A stretch of 64,000 nucleotides of DNA from NCBI RefSeq assembly GCF_037997115.1, contig NZ_CP150484.1, positions 7,288,610 to 7,352,609 of the forward strand. Direction: 5' to 3'. The notes beneath the pieces were generated by a model. The model was not told where the DNA came from. It saw nothing but the letters and a program-made list of their open reading frames with translations, and ran no database searches. Numbering within the stretch: the stretch's first letter is position 1; every line of letters begins with the position of its first letter. The stretch is from Amycolatopsis coloradensis. GTDB taxonomy: Bacteria > Actinomycetota > Actinomycetes > Mycobacteriales > Pseudonocardiaceae. This document shows, in pieces, positions 1 to 8,043 of the stretch. The position numbers and the translations under genes were made by a program.

Positions 1-1073
1 TTCGCGCTGCCGAGCACGAGGTCGCCTCCGGCGGCGTCGGTGCGGTACAGCACGACGACCTGCCCCGGCGCGACGCCGCGCAGCGGCTCACGGAGCTGGA
101 TGGTCACCTCGTCGCCGGAGACCTCCGCGACGGCTTCGACGATCCCGCCGTGCGCGCGCACCTGCACGACGCATTCGGTGGGGCCGTCCAGCGGCCGCTC
201 GCTCGGCCAGATCGGGCGGTCCGCCTCGATCACGTTCACGCCGAGATCCCGCGCGGAACCGACCTTCACGGTGCCCGAGACCGGCTCCAGCGACAGCACG
301 TAGCGCGGCCGCCCGTCCGGCGCCGGCGCCTCGATGCCGAGGCCCTTGCGCTGGCCGACGGTGAAGCCGTGCACGCCGGTGTGCTCACCGAGCACGGCGC
401 CGGTCTCCGCGTCGACGAGCTGGCCCGGACGCTGGCCGAGCCGCTTCTCCAGGAAGCTCTTCGTGTCCCCGTCCGGGATGAAGCAGATGTCGTGACTGTC
501 CGGCTTCTTCGCCACCGACAGGCCACGGCTCGCGGCCTCGGCGCGGACGTCGGTCTTCCACGAATCACCCAGCGGGAACAGCGAATGCCGCAGCTGCTCC
601 GGGGTGAGCGAAGCCAGCACGTAGGACTGGTCCTTGCCCGTGTCGACGCTGCGCCGCAGCTCCGGCACACCGTCCACAAGGGACAGACGGGCGTAGTGTC
701 CGGTGGCGACGGCGTCGAAGCCGAGCGCCATCGCCTTGTCCAGCAACGCCTCGAACTTGATCTTCTCGTTGCAGGTGACGCACGGGTTCGGCGTCCGGCC
801 CGCGGCGTACTCGCCGACGAAGGTCTCGATGACCTCTTCGGTGAACCGCTCGGCGAAGTCCCAGATGTAGAAGGGGATGCCGAGGATGTCCGCGGCGCGC
901 CGCGCGTCACCGGAGTCCTCGATCGTGCAGCAGCCACGGGATCCGGTGCGCAGCGTGCCGGGCTTCGCCGACAGCGCCAGGTGCACCCCGACGACCTCGT
1001 GCCCGGCGTCCACGGCGCGCGCGGCGGCCACCGCCGAGTCCACTCCCCCGCTCATCGCGGCCAGTACGCGCAT
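1..1073 (-). CDS. mnmA: tRNA-specific 2-thiouridylase MnmA (3' end cut by window edge)
   Basis: Transfers sulfur to U34 of tRNA Lys/Glu/Gln wobble positions, using ATP to adenylate the uridine and a persulfide received from a cysteine desulfurase. The 357 codons present start at an ATG (1073) and open directly with the P-loop SGGVDS at residues 8-13. The first catalytic cysteine lies in PNPCVTCN and the second in DICFIPD, so the catalytic part is complete; only the C-terminal end runs off the window. It follows the desulfurase gene by 5 bp on the same strand, so the sulfur donor and the thiolase are made together. The same pair (Rv3025c-Rv3024c) exists in M. tuberculosis. Confidence 0.95.
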   Translation of the reverse strand, partial: MRVLAAMSGGVDSAVAAARAVDAGHEVVGVHLALSAKPGTLRTGSRGCCTIEDSGDARRAADILGIPFYIWDFAERFTEEVIETFVGEYAAGRTPNPCVTCNEKIKFEALLDKAMALGFDAVATGHYARLSLVDGVPELRRSVDTGKDQSYVLASLTPEQLRHSLFPLGDSWKTDVRAEAASRGLSVAKKPDSHDICFIPDGDTKSFLEKRLGQRPGQLVDAETGAVLGEHTGVHGFTVGQRKGLGIEAPAPDGRPRYVLSLEPVSGTVKVGSARDLGVNVIEADRPIWPSERPLDGPTECVVQVRAHGGIVEAVAEVSGDEVTIQLREPLRGVAPGQVVVLYRTDAAGGDLVLGSA

Positions 1074-1078
1074 CTTCC

Positions 1079-2275
1079 TCACACCTCTTGCTTCTGCGTC
1101 TGCTTGCGCATTCCGGCGAGCCCCGCCTGCCTCGCCCTGTCGACGACGCCCGCGATCTCCCTCGAAACCGCTTCAACGTCTTCCGGCTCCGAGGTATGCC
1201 CGAACGAGAACCGCAGCGACCCGCGCGCGGCCGCGGGTTCGGCACCCATGGCCAGCAGCACGTGGCTCGGCTGCGCGACACCCGCCGTGCACGCCGAACC
1301 GGTGGAACATTCGATGCCCTTGGCGTCCAAGAGCATCAACAGGCTGTCACCCGCGCAACCGGGGAAGGTGAAATGGGCGTGCGTGGGCAGTCGCTCACCC
1401 TCGCCACCGTTGAGCACCGCGTCCGGCACCTCGCGCCGGACGGCCTCGATCAGGTCGTCCCGCAGCTCGGCGACGCGTTTGGCGTACTCCTCGCGGCCTT
1501 CGACCGAGGCCTTCACCGCCGTCGCGAACGCGATCACCGCGGGGACGTCGAGCGTGCCCGAACGCACGGCGCGCTCCTGGCCGCCGCCGTGCAGGACCGG
1601 CACGCACGCGGTGTCGCGGCCGAGCAGCAGCGCGCCGACACCGTACGGGCCGCCCAGCTTGTGCGCGGTGAGGGTCAGCGCCGCGGCGCCGCTCTCGGCG
1701 AAGTCGACCGGCACCGCGCCGACGGCCTGGACGGCGTCGGTGTGCAGCGGGATCTCGTGCTCGGCGCAGACGGCGGCGAGTTCGGCGATCGGGTTGACCG
1801 TGCCGACCTCGTTGTTCGCCCACATCACGGTGACCAGCGCGACCGTCTCGGGGCTGTCGCCGATGGCGGTGCGCAGCGACTCGGGAGTGACCCGGCCCGC
1901 CTGGTCGACCTCGACCCAGACGATCTCGGCGCCCGCGTGCTGCTCCAGCCACTCGACGGACTCGAGGACGGCGTGGTGCTCGACTGTGCTGCACAGCACC
2001 CGGCGGCGCTCGGCGTCCTCGCCGTTGCGGGCCCAGAAGATGCCCTTGACCGCGAGATTGTCGCTCTCCGTGCCACCGGCGGTGAAGATCACCTCGGACG
2101 GCCGGGCACCCAGCGCCTCCGCGATCACCTCTCGGGCTTCTTCGACCCGGCGGCGCGCCCGGCGCCCCGAGGAATGCAGCGCGGAGGCGTTGCCCACTGT
2201 GGACAGCGCCTCGGACATCGCCGCTACGGCTTCGGGCAACATCGGGGTGGTCGCCGCGTGGTCGAGATAGGTCAT
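1079..2275 (-). CDS. iscS: Cysteine desulfurase (IscS/NifS family)
   Basis: PLP enzyme that converts cysteine to alanine and carries the sulfur as a persulfide for tRNA thiolation and probably Fe-S assembly. The 398-residue length is normal. Visible motifs are the start YLDHAATTP, the PLP-contact GGTESDN, the PLP lysine in TAHKLGGP, and the active-site cysteine in STGSACTAG near residue 325. Cytosolic. The ATG at 2275 is supported by the family N-terminus. It is the first gene of a two-gene unit with mnmA, 5 bp upstream of it. The family is certain; whether it is the only desulfurase in the cell cannot be told from this window. Confidence 0.95.
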   Translation of the reverse strand: MTYLDHAATTPMLPEAVAAMSEALSTVGNASALHSSGRRARRRVEEAREVIAEALGARPSEVIFTAGGTESDNLAVKGIFWARNGEDAERRRVLCSTVEHHAVLESVEWLEQHAGAEIVWVEVDQAGRVTPESLRTAIGDSPETVALVTVMWANNEVGTVNPIAELAAVCAEHEIPLHTDAVQAVGAVPVDFAESGAAALTLTAHKLGGPYGVGALLLGRDTACVPVLHGGGQERAVRSGTLDVPAVIAFATAVKASVEGREEYAKRVAELRDDLIEAVRREVPDAVLNGGEGERLPTHAHFTFPGCAGDSLLMLLDAKGIECSTGSACTAGVAQPSHVLLAMGAEPAAARGSLRFSFGHTSEPEDVEAVSREIAGVVDRARQAGLAGMRKQTQKQEV

Positions 2276-2323
2276 CGCTACACCAGGGTAGACCGCTCCG
2301 GGGCGTGACCAAGCCCACCCTGC

Positions 2324-3703
2324 TCAGCGGGTGGCGGCGCTCATACCCGACGGCCACCGGCCGGTCAGCCGCACCCCCAGCAGCGCGATGCCGGTCAGCA
2401 CCACCGAAAGCACCAAGATCGCCGCCGACGGCTCCGTCGCCGACGCCAGTGAAGCGAGCAGAACCCCGCCCAAACCGATGGTCAGAGCCGATCCGACCCA
2501 GTCCCCGAGCTGCAGCGCCGAGGTGTTGAACCCGCGTTCGGCCTCCGGCGAGTAGCGGAGCAGCAACACCGAAATCGCGGGCATCGCGATCCCCATCCCG
2601 GAGCCGCCGACAGCAGACGCCACGAACGCCATCCAGCTGGGGAAAGACGGCAGCGGGACGAAGACGAAGATCGCCAGACCGGCCGCGACCAGCGCGAACC
2701 CGGTCCGCAGCGACGCTTCACGCGACCAGTCGAGCATGCGGCCCTGCAGCATCGACCCCGCCGACCAGCCCAGCGCGGTCACCGTCAGCGGCAGCCCGGC
2801 CAGCGCGGGGCTGTAGCCGTGGACCTCCGTCATCGTGAGCGGCAGATAGGCCTCCATCCCGGCGTACGCGCCCGCGATCAGCGCGCGCGAGGCGATCACT
2901 GTCGGCAACCCCGGCCGCGATGTCAGCGTCCCGGCGGGCAGGAGTTTGCGGAGCGCGTAGGCGAGGGCGACCAGGCCGGCGCCGCCGTAGGCCAGCGCCG
3001 CGAAAGAGGGGTGCTGCGCCGCCCAGGTGAGCGCGGCGACGCCGAGGGCCGCGACCACCGCGGGCACGACACCGGCGCGGACGGCGGATTCGCCGGGTAT
3101 GTGGGCCGGCAGTTTGCGCGTGACGACGACCAGCAGCGCGAGCCCGATCCCGGTCAGCGGGATCAGCCCGAGGAACACCCAGCGCCAGCCGACGCTCACG
3201 GTCACCACGCCCGCGATCGAAGGCCCGATCACCGCCGGCAGCACCCACGCGGCGGCGTTGGCGGCGTAGATCACCGGGCGTTCGCGGTCGCTGAAGGTGA
3301 GCGCGATCAGCAGCGACACGGAAACCAGCAGGAGGCCGGAACCGAAGCCCTGCAATCCCCTGCCGAGCAGGAGCAGCGGCATGTCGTGCGCGAGCCCCGC
3401 GACCAGGAGCCCGGCGGCGAACAACGCGGTACCGGCGAGCAGCGCGGGCGCCGGGCCCTTGCGGTCGCCGAGGCGTCCGGAAAGGACGGTCGCGACCACG
3501 CTGGCGACCAGGAACGTGGTGAACGGCCAGGCGTAAAGGGCGAGACCGTCGAGGTCGGCCACCATCGTCGGCATCGCGGTGGCCACGCCCATGCTCTCGA
3601 ACGCGATGAGCGTGACCATGAGCAGCAGCCCGACGGTGGTCACGCGGTGCTCAGGTGTCCAGAGCACACCCTTCGGTTCGGCCTCGTCCCCAGTGATCGT
3701 CAT
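2324..3703 (-). CDS. MFS transporter, drug-exporter-like
   Basis: Integral membrane protein of 459 residues with alternating hydrophobic segments and the MFS loop GRLGDRKGPAPALLAG between the second and third helices. A second typical segment, GRGLQGFGSGLLL, matches the helix-4 region of proton-driven multidrug exporters. Substrate is unknown. I chose the ATG at 3703 (MTITGDEA); a TTG five codons upstream is possible. It lies 39 bp after the LuxR-type regulator on the same strand, so the two are probably co-transcribed and the regulator may control export. Confidence 0.85.
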   Translation of the reverse strand: MTITGDEAEPKGVLWTPEHRVTTVGLLLMVTLIAFESMGVATAMPTMVADLDGLALYAWPFTTFLVASVVATVLSGRLGDRKGPAPALLAGTALFAAGLLVAGLAHDMPLLLLGRGLQGFGSGLLLVSVSLLIALTFSDRERPVIYAANAAAWVLPAVIGPSIAGVVTVSVGWRWVFLGLIPLTGIGLALLVVVTRKLPAHIPGESAVRAGVVPAVVAALGVAALTWAAQHPSFAALAYGGAGLVALAYALRKLLPAGTLTSRPGLPTVIASRALIAGAYAGMEAYLPLTMTEVHGYSPALAGLPLTVTALGWSAGSMLQGRMLDWSREASLRTGFALVAAGLAIFVFVPLPSFPSWMAFVASAVGGSGMGIAMPAISVLLLRYSPEAERGFNTSALQLGDWVGSALTIGLGGVLLASLASATEPSAAILVLSVVLTGIALLGVRLTGRWPSGMSAATR

Positions 3704-3742
3704 ACGACGAGACTGCAACCTCCAGCTCGGTGGAGGTCAAGC

Positions 3743-4996
3743 TCACGACACCGACTCCAGGCGCAGCTCACGCGCCAGCACGGCGGCCTCGCCGCGCGAC
3801 GTGACTTCCAGCTTTCCCAAGATCTTCCGCACGTGGAACTTCACCGTGTGCTCGGTCAGCGCCAGCTCTTCGGCGATCTGCCGGTTGCGCTTCCCCCGCG
3901 CGATCCCGGCGAGGACTTCGAGTTCACGCGGGTTCAGCCGGTCGAGCGGGCGCAGTTCCGGCGTTTCCTGGACGCCGAGCGGCAGGACCGCGGTGATCGT
4001 GGCGCCCCAGCCGGGGACGGCGTCGACCTCCCAGCGGCCGCCGAGCGGGGTGATCCGCTCGGTGAGGCCGGTGGCGGGCACGGCGCGGGCGACGTCGGGG
4101 CCGTCGTCGCGCACGGTGACCCGGAGGTGCTGCCCGTCGATCCGCCAGGACGCCCGGACCCGGCTGCTGTCCCGCTCCAGCGCGGCGAGCACGAGGCCGC
4201 GCGAGACCGTGCGCGCGGTGTGCGCGATGTCCTGCGGGAGCGGCCGTTCGTCGTCCGGCCCGGCGAGATCGACGGTCACGTCGTTGTGGCGCACCAAAGG
4301 AGCCAGCTGCGTGACGAGGGTGCCGAACGCCTCCGACGCGGGCTCCGCCGAGAGCTCCTGATCGCGGTCCGCGATCGAGCGCAGTTCGACCAGTGCGGCC
4401 GCGGCGAGGTCGGTCGCGGTCTGCCGGGCGGCGGCGTCGCCGAGCCGCCGTGATCGCAGCACCGAAAGCAACGACGTCAACGTGGTCGCGTGGGTCTGCC
4501 CCAGATCGGTGATCGCCCGCGCCCGCGCGGTGGCCGCCGCGATGTTGCTCTCCAGGACGGCGGGCTCGGGGTCGGTGGCGCGCTGGGCGGCGTTCACGCT
4601 GACGATGTCCCACAGCTTGGCCACGAATTCGAGCGCGCTGTCCGCAGGCTCCTCTTCGGTGGGGACGAGCGCGATCATCGCGCCCTTGCCGATCACCGGC
4701 GCCGAGGTCAGCACGACGAGTTTCCGGCGCTTCCCGCCGAGCGTCTCTTCGGCCACCACCGCCCGGCCCGGGACGCCGAGCGCGGCGAGCCGCTGGAGCT
4801 CGGCGCTCGTGACCGCGCCGGTGATCTCCGGATCGCCGTGGACCTTGATCGGCAGGCGGGAGCAGTCACCGGTCTCCATGGCGGCGGCGCGGTGCGGCAG
4901 CACGGCCGCGGCCGTCTCGGAAAAGCGCGGCAGGAGTTCGGGGCGCGGAGCGGCGAGCATGTACTCGACCTGGCTCAGCACGTGCAGCGGGTCCAT
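3743..4996 (-). CDS. LuxR-type regulator with an internal kinase-ATPase-like domain
   Basis: Predicted DNA-binding regulator of 417 residues. The last 65 residues are a canonical LuxR HTH (LNPRELEVLAGIARGKRNRQ, then LTEHTVKFHVRKILGKL). Before it lies a segment resembling a GHKL ATPase (VRDDGPDVARA and a GWGATITAVLPLG end, like the G2 box and final strand), preceded by helical material around HATTLTSLL that may be a degenerate dimerisation domain. The N-terminal 150 residues could be a GAF-like sensor (GVPGRAVVAEETLGGK) but I am not sure. No clear phospho-acceptor histidine box is seen. The start at 4996 (MDPLHVLSQ) was preferred over a much longer reading frame whose upstream part is antisense to the next gene. 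Divergent from the oxidoreductase at 5132. Confidence 0.8.
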   Translation of the reverse strand: MDPLHVLSQVEYMLAAPRPELLPRFSETAAAVLPHRAAAMETGDCSRLPIKVHGDPEITGAVTSAELQRLAALGVPGRAVVAEETLGGKRRKLVVLTSAPVIGKGAMIALVPTEEEPADSALEFVAKLWDIVSVNAAQRATDPEPAVLESNIAAATARARAITDLGQTHATTLTSLLSVLRSRRLGDAAARQTATDLAAAALVELRSIADRDQELSAEPASEAFGTLVTQLAPLVRHNDVTVDLAGPDDERPLPQDIAHTARTVSRGLVLAALERDSSRVRASWRIDGQHLRVTVRDDGPDVARAVPATGLTERITPLGGRWEVDAVPGWGATITAVLPLGVQETPELRPLDRLNPRELEVLAGIARGKRNRQIAEELALTEHTVKFHVRKILGKLEVTSRGEAAVLARELRLESVS

Positions 4997-5008
4997 GACT
5001 CCACAGTA

Positions 5009-5032
5009 AGCGTGTCCCGGCGTGGGGACGCT
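5009..5032. promoter_or_regulatory. Imperfect inverted repeat in the divergent regulator/oxidoreductase intergenic region
   Basis: Ten-base arms AGCGTGTCCC and TGGGGACGCT pair at 8 of 10 positions with a 4-base spacer, 13 bp upstream of the LuxR-type gene. It could be an operator of that regulator; the sequence alone does not prove binding. Confidence 0.3.
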
Positions 5033-5131
5033 GCTCTCCCGGCTAGTGAACACTGCTCGTCCGGCTGGTTCGGGCGGGGTACGGGCGCCGGTTGACTGAT
5101 CGCAGCGAAGAAAATCCGAACAGGAGTGAAC

Positions 5132-6022
5132 ATGCGAGCGATCACCATCACCCAGTACGGCGAACCGGACGTCCTGCGGCTCGACGAGGCCCCGCTGCCG
5201 GAGCCCGGCCCGGGTCAGGTGCGGGTCGCGGTCAAGGCCGCGGGCGTCAACCCGATCGACTGGAAGATCCGGTCCGGCGCCATGGCGGAGGTCCGCCCGG
5301 TCGAATTCCCGCACATCCTCGGCCTGGAGCTGGCGGGCGTCGTGGACGCGGTGGGCGAAGGCGCCGATTTCGCCGTCGGTGACGAGGTCTTCGGCTGGTC
5401 CGACACCGGCACGTACGCGGAGTACGCGCTGGCGAGCAAGGTCATCCGCAAACCCGCCGGGCTTTCTTGGGCCGAGGCCGCCGCGCTCCCCATCGCCGGG
5501 GAGACGGCGTTGCGGGTGCTGGGCGAGCTCGAGGTCAAACCGGGCGAGACGGTGGTGATCCACGGCGCGAGCGGCCAGGTCGGCCGGATCGCGACGCAGG
5601 CCGCAGTCGCGCTGGGCGCCACGGTCGTCGGGCTGGCGGGGGCTTCGTCACTCGACGAGGTGAAGGAACTCGGCGCGGTGCCGGTTCAGTACGGCGACGG
5701 CTGGGTTTCGCGGGTCCGCTCGGTCGCGCCGGACGGCGTGGACTCGGTGTTCGACGCGGCGGGCTTCGGTGTCTTGGGTGAGTCCGTCGAACTGCTCGGA
5801 TCACCCGACCGGCTGATCACGATCGCGGACCCGGCGGCGTACGCCCAGGGGTTGAAGTTCTCGGCCGGCGGAGAAGAAAGCGCGGCGGTGCTTGAGGATC
5901 TGGTCGCGCGCGGGTTGAAGCTGAAGCTGGGCTCCAGCTACGCGCTCGCCGATGCCGCGGAGGCGCACCGGGAGAGCGCGACCGGTCACGCGGGCGGGAA
6001 GATCACGCTGGTCTTCGACTGA
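5132..6022 (+). CDS. NADP-dependent quinone-oxidoreductase-like alcohol dehydrogenase
   Basis: Medium-chain dehydrogenase/reductase of the zinc-free quinone oxidoreductase group, 296 residues. The N-terminus MRAITITQYGEPDVLRL and the segment GVNPIDWKIRSG are typical; the nucleotide-binding motif is VIHGASGQVGRIA (AxGxxG type). The catalytic-zinc ligands of alcohol dehydrogenases are absent, so reduction of a quinone or enone by NADPH is the likely chemistry. The ATG at 5132 sits 6 bases after CAGGAG; a GTG two codons earlier is too close to that ribosome site. Transcribed away from the LuxR-type regulator, which may control it. Confidence 0.88.
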   Translation: MRAITITQYGEPDVLRLDEAPLPEPGPGQVRVAVKAAGVNPIDWKIRSGAMAEVRPVEFPHILGLELAGVVDAVGEGADFAVGDEVFGWSDTGTYAEYALASKVIRKPAGLSWAEAAALPIAGETALRVLGELEVKPGETVVIHGASGQVGRIATQAAVALGATVVGLAGASSLDEVKELGAVPVQYGDGWVSRVRSVAPDGVDSVFDAAGFGVLGESVELLGSPDRLITIADPAAYAQGLKFSAGGEESAAVLEDLVARGLKLKLGSSYALADAAEAHRESATGHAGGKITLVFD

Positions 6023-6047
6023 CAGTCGCGCGAGCCCACCGGTTGCT

Positions 6048-6100
6048 GCGATGAAGGGGCCTTTCATAGCAAAATTCGCGATGAAAGGCCCCTTCATCGC
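6048..6100. repeat. Palindromic element A (23-7-23)
   Basis: Arms 6048-6070 and 6078-6100 are complementary at 22 of 23 positions around a 7-base loop. The core reads GATGAAGGGGCCTTTCAT on one side. It lies between two convergent genes, so it could act as a bidirectional terminator, but there is no U-run and element B beside it has identical geometry, which suggests a repeat family. Confidence 0.85.
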
Positions 6101-6125
6101 ACGCGGGTCGCCACACCGGCCAGGT

Positions 6126-6178
6126 GTCGTGAAAGGGTCGTTCAGGACGAAAAAGGTCCTGAACGGCCCTTTCACGAC
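6126..6178. repeat. Palindromic element B (23-7-23)
   Basis: Arms 6126-6148 and 6156-6178 pair at 22 of 23 positions around a 7-base loop (GAAAAAG). The core GTGAAAGGG resembles but does not copy element A, 26 bp away. It ends 8 bp before the stop of the downstream convergent acyltransferase. Confidence 0.85.
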
Positions 6179-6185
6179 ATACGCG

Positions 6186-7088
6186 TTACGGAGAGACCGT
6201 CTCGGAAGCCGCGGGCACAGAAGGAGCGACCGGGGAAACAGCCGCGACGCGACGCCGCCGCTGCACCGGGATCTGCACCCGGCCGAGCGCCGCCTGCACC
6301 GCGGATTCCGCCAGCGCGGCCAGCTCCCGCCGGTCCGCGGCGCGCCCTGGCGCGATCTCCGGGCACACGTGCACCTCCAGCACCAGACCACGCAGCGCCG
6401 CGACCCGCCGCAGCGAGGCGATGAGCGACTCCGGCCCGATGAACGCCGGCTGGGTCGTCTCCCGTCCGTCGGCGAGCCGGAAGCGCAGCGCGAGCGGCCG
6501 CACCGGGACACCGCCGTCGATCGCGGCCTGGAAGGTCGCGGGACGGAATCGGCCCGAACCGAGACCGCACCAGGTAGTGCCTTCCGGCGTCACGTTCACG
6601 AGTGATCCGCCGCGCATCGCGTCGGCGAGTTCGTCCATCGTCGCGGGCAGGCTCCGCAGGTTCTCCCGGTCGAGGAAGATGCTGCCGCCGCGGCGCACCA
6701 GCAGGCCGAGCACCGGCCAGGCGCCGACCTCCTTCTTGGCGAGCGCTCGCATCGGCTGGACGGCGTTCACCGCGATGATGTCCAGCCACGAGATGTGGTT
6801 GTTCACCACGAGCGCGCCACGGCCCGGCACGGCGCGGAAACGCTCGTCGCCGAGTACGCGCAGCTTCACCCCGAAGGATTTCAAGATCCCCGCGAAAAGC
6901 AGGCGCACCAACCGTTCCCGGGGCATGCCGCGCAGCACGAGCACCAGCGGCGCCGACAGGAAAGCGCCGAAGATGACGCCGATCGCCGCGGTGAACCGCA
7001 GGACGCGCCGCGGGAACGCCACCGTCGGCGCCCCTTCGCTCAGGCAGCCGTCGCCGCACGGCGACTTCGGCATCCAGGCGTGAGTCAT
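6186..7088 (-). CDS. 1-acyl-glycerol-3-phosphate/lyso-ornithine-lipid acyltransferase (PlsC family, OlsA-like)
   Basis: PlsC-type acyltransferase of 300 residues. The catalytic HX4D motif is visible as HISWLD in VVNNHISWLDI, followed by FLDRENLRSLP and the glycerophosphate-binding PEGTT. Two hydrophobic segments near the N-terminus (VLRFTAAIGVIFGAFL, VLVLRG) anchor it to the membrane. Its ATG overlaps the stop of the upstream GNAT gene (ATGA), so the two are translationally coupled. GNAT plus PlsC is the arrangement of olsB-olsA, where OlsA adds the second fatty acid to lyso-ornithine lipid; ordinary phosphatidic acid synthesis is the alternative. Homologous order: Rv3026c-Rv3027c. Confidence 0.88.
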   Translation of the reverse strand: MTHAWMPKSPCGDGCLSEGAPTVAFPRRVLRFTAAIGVIFGAFLSAPLVLVLRGMPRERLVRLLFAGILKSFGVKLRVLGDERFRAVPGRGALVVNNHISWLDIIAVNAVQPMRALAKKEVGAWPVLGLLVRRGGSIFLDRENLRSLPATMDELADAMRGGSLVNVTPEGTTWCGLGSGRFRPATFQAAIDGGVPVRPLALRFRLADGRETTQPAFIGPESLIASLRRVAALRGLVLEVHVCPEIAPGRAADRRELAALAESAVQAALGRVQIPVQRRRRVAAVSPVAPSVPAASETVSP

Positions 7089-7867
7089 CCCTGCACTCCC
7101 AGGAAGAACTTGAGGTACCGCTCGTCGACGTTGTGCAGATCCAGCAGGACGAAGAAGTCCGCGACACCGAAATCCGCGTCGAGCGCGGGCGGGCCGTAGA
7201 TTTTCGCACCCAGTCGGGTGTAGCCCTTGATGAGCGGCGGGAGGATCGCGCGGGCGGGCCGCTCGACACCCTCGGTCCGCCACGGGTTCAGCGGCGTCAC
7301 CCGAAAGGATTCCTCCGCGTAGTGCTTGGCGCGCAGGACATCCCAGACGCCCGCCGCGTAGACCCCGCCGTCGGTCAGCGGTACGGAAGCACAGCCCGCG
7401 AGATACCGGTGGCCGGCCAGCAGCATGTAGCGCCCGATGCCCGCCCAGACGAGGCTCACCACGGCGCCGCTGCGGTGGTCGGGATGCACGCACGACCGCC
7501 CCGTCTCGACCAGCGAAGGGCGCAGCGCATCGAGCGCGGTGAGATCGAATTCGCTGTCGGAGTACAGCTTCCCCGCCCGCGCGGCCCGATCGGGCGGCAG
7601 CATCCGGTAAGTGCCCACGATCTCGCCGGTGTTGTCGTCCCGCACCACGAGGTGATCGCAGAACTCGTCGAAGTAGTCGACGTCGAGACCTGGTTCGAGG
7701 GAATTGAGCGTCGCCCCCATTTCCTCGGCGAACACCTGATGGCGAAGGCGTTGCGCGGCAATGACTTCTTCGTTCCCGTTCGCCACAAGGAGGGAGTAAC
7801 GCGGCGCATCGGCCGGGAGTTCGACACCTGCCTGGTCAGTACTGACGAGGAGCTGTGACGTCGTCAT
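7085..7867 (-). CDS. GNAT-fold acyltransferase, OlsB-like (ornithine N-acyltransferase candidate)
   Basis: 260-residue protein of the autoinducer-synthase-like GNAT group. RLRHQVFAEEMGA, DEFCDHLVVRD and GTYRMLPP are the segments shared with OlsB, which acylates ornithine from an acyl carrier protein to make lyso-ornithine lipid. ETGRSCVHPDHRSG covers the cofactor loop. The PlsC-type gene immediately downstream overlaps it by 4 bases, as expected for an OlsBA pair. Substrate assignment rests on family and context; N-acylation of another amine is possible. Confidence 0.8.
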   Translation of the reverse strand: MTTSQLLVSTDQAGVELPADAPRYSLLVANGNEEVIAAQRLRHQVFAEEMGATLNSLEPGLDVDYFDEFCDHLVVRDDNTGEIVGTYRMLPPDRAARAGKLYSDSEFDLTALDALRPSLVETGRSCVHPDHRSGAVVSLVWAGIGRYMLLAGHRYLAGCASVPLTDGGVYAAGVWDVLRAKHYAEESFRVTPLNPWRTEGVERPARAILPPLIKGYTRLGAKIYGPPALDADFGVADFFVLLDLHNVDERYLKFFLGVQG

Positions 7868-7992
7868 AACCCAGGTCTACCCCTCGGGGGGTACCAACGA
7901 CAATGCGCCTGATGGCCGATTAGTGCACGTTCAGTTAATTGCGGGTTCTCAGGGTTCTCTCAGGCTGGAAGATCACTTTCGGATCACAGAAA

Positions 7993-8028
7993 AGGGGCCG
8001 CCCGGGAAAGAAATCCCGGACGGCCCCT
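7993..8028 (-). terminator. Intrinsic terminator of the etfBA operon
   Basis: Fifteen-base arms (7993-8007 and 8014-8028) pair at 14 of 15 positions, with a loop AAGAAA. Read on the minus strand the stem is followed by TTTTCTGTG, a T-rich tail, 15 bp past the etfA stop. Confidence 0.85.
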
Positions 8029-8043
8029 CTTCGAACGAGGGTC

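Noticed and set aside
150..2308. Long open frames on the plus strand opposite the desulfurase and mnmA genes
   Set aside because: They are rich in Arg, Ala and Pro, contain no family motif, and lie exactly opposite genes with complete catalytic motifs. High GC content makes such antisense frames common.
4997..5563. Upstream extension of the LuxR-type gene by about 190 codons
   Set aside because: The extension is antisense to the oxidoreductase gene and its residues look random; MDPLHVLSQ at 4996 starts a sensible protein.
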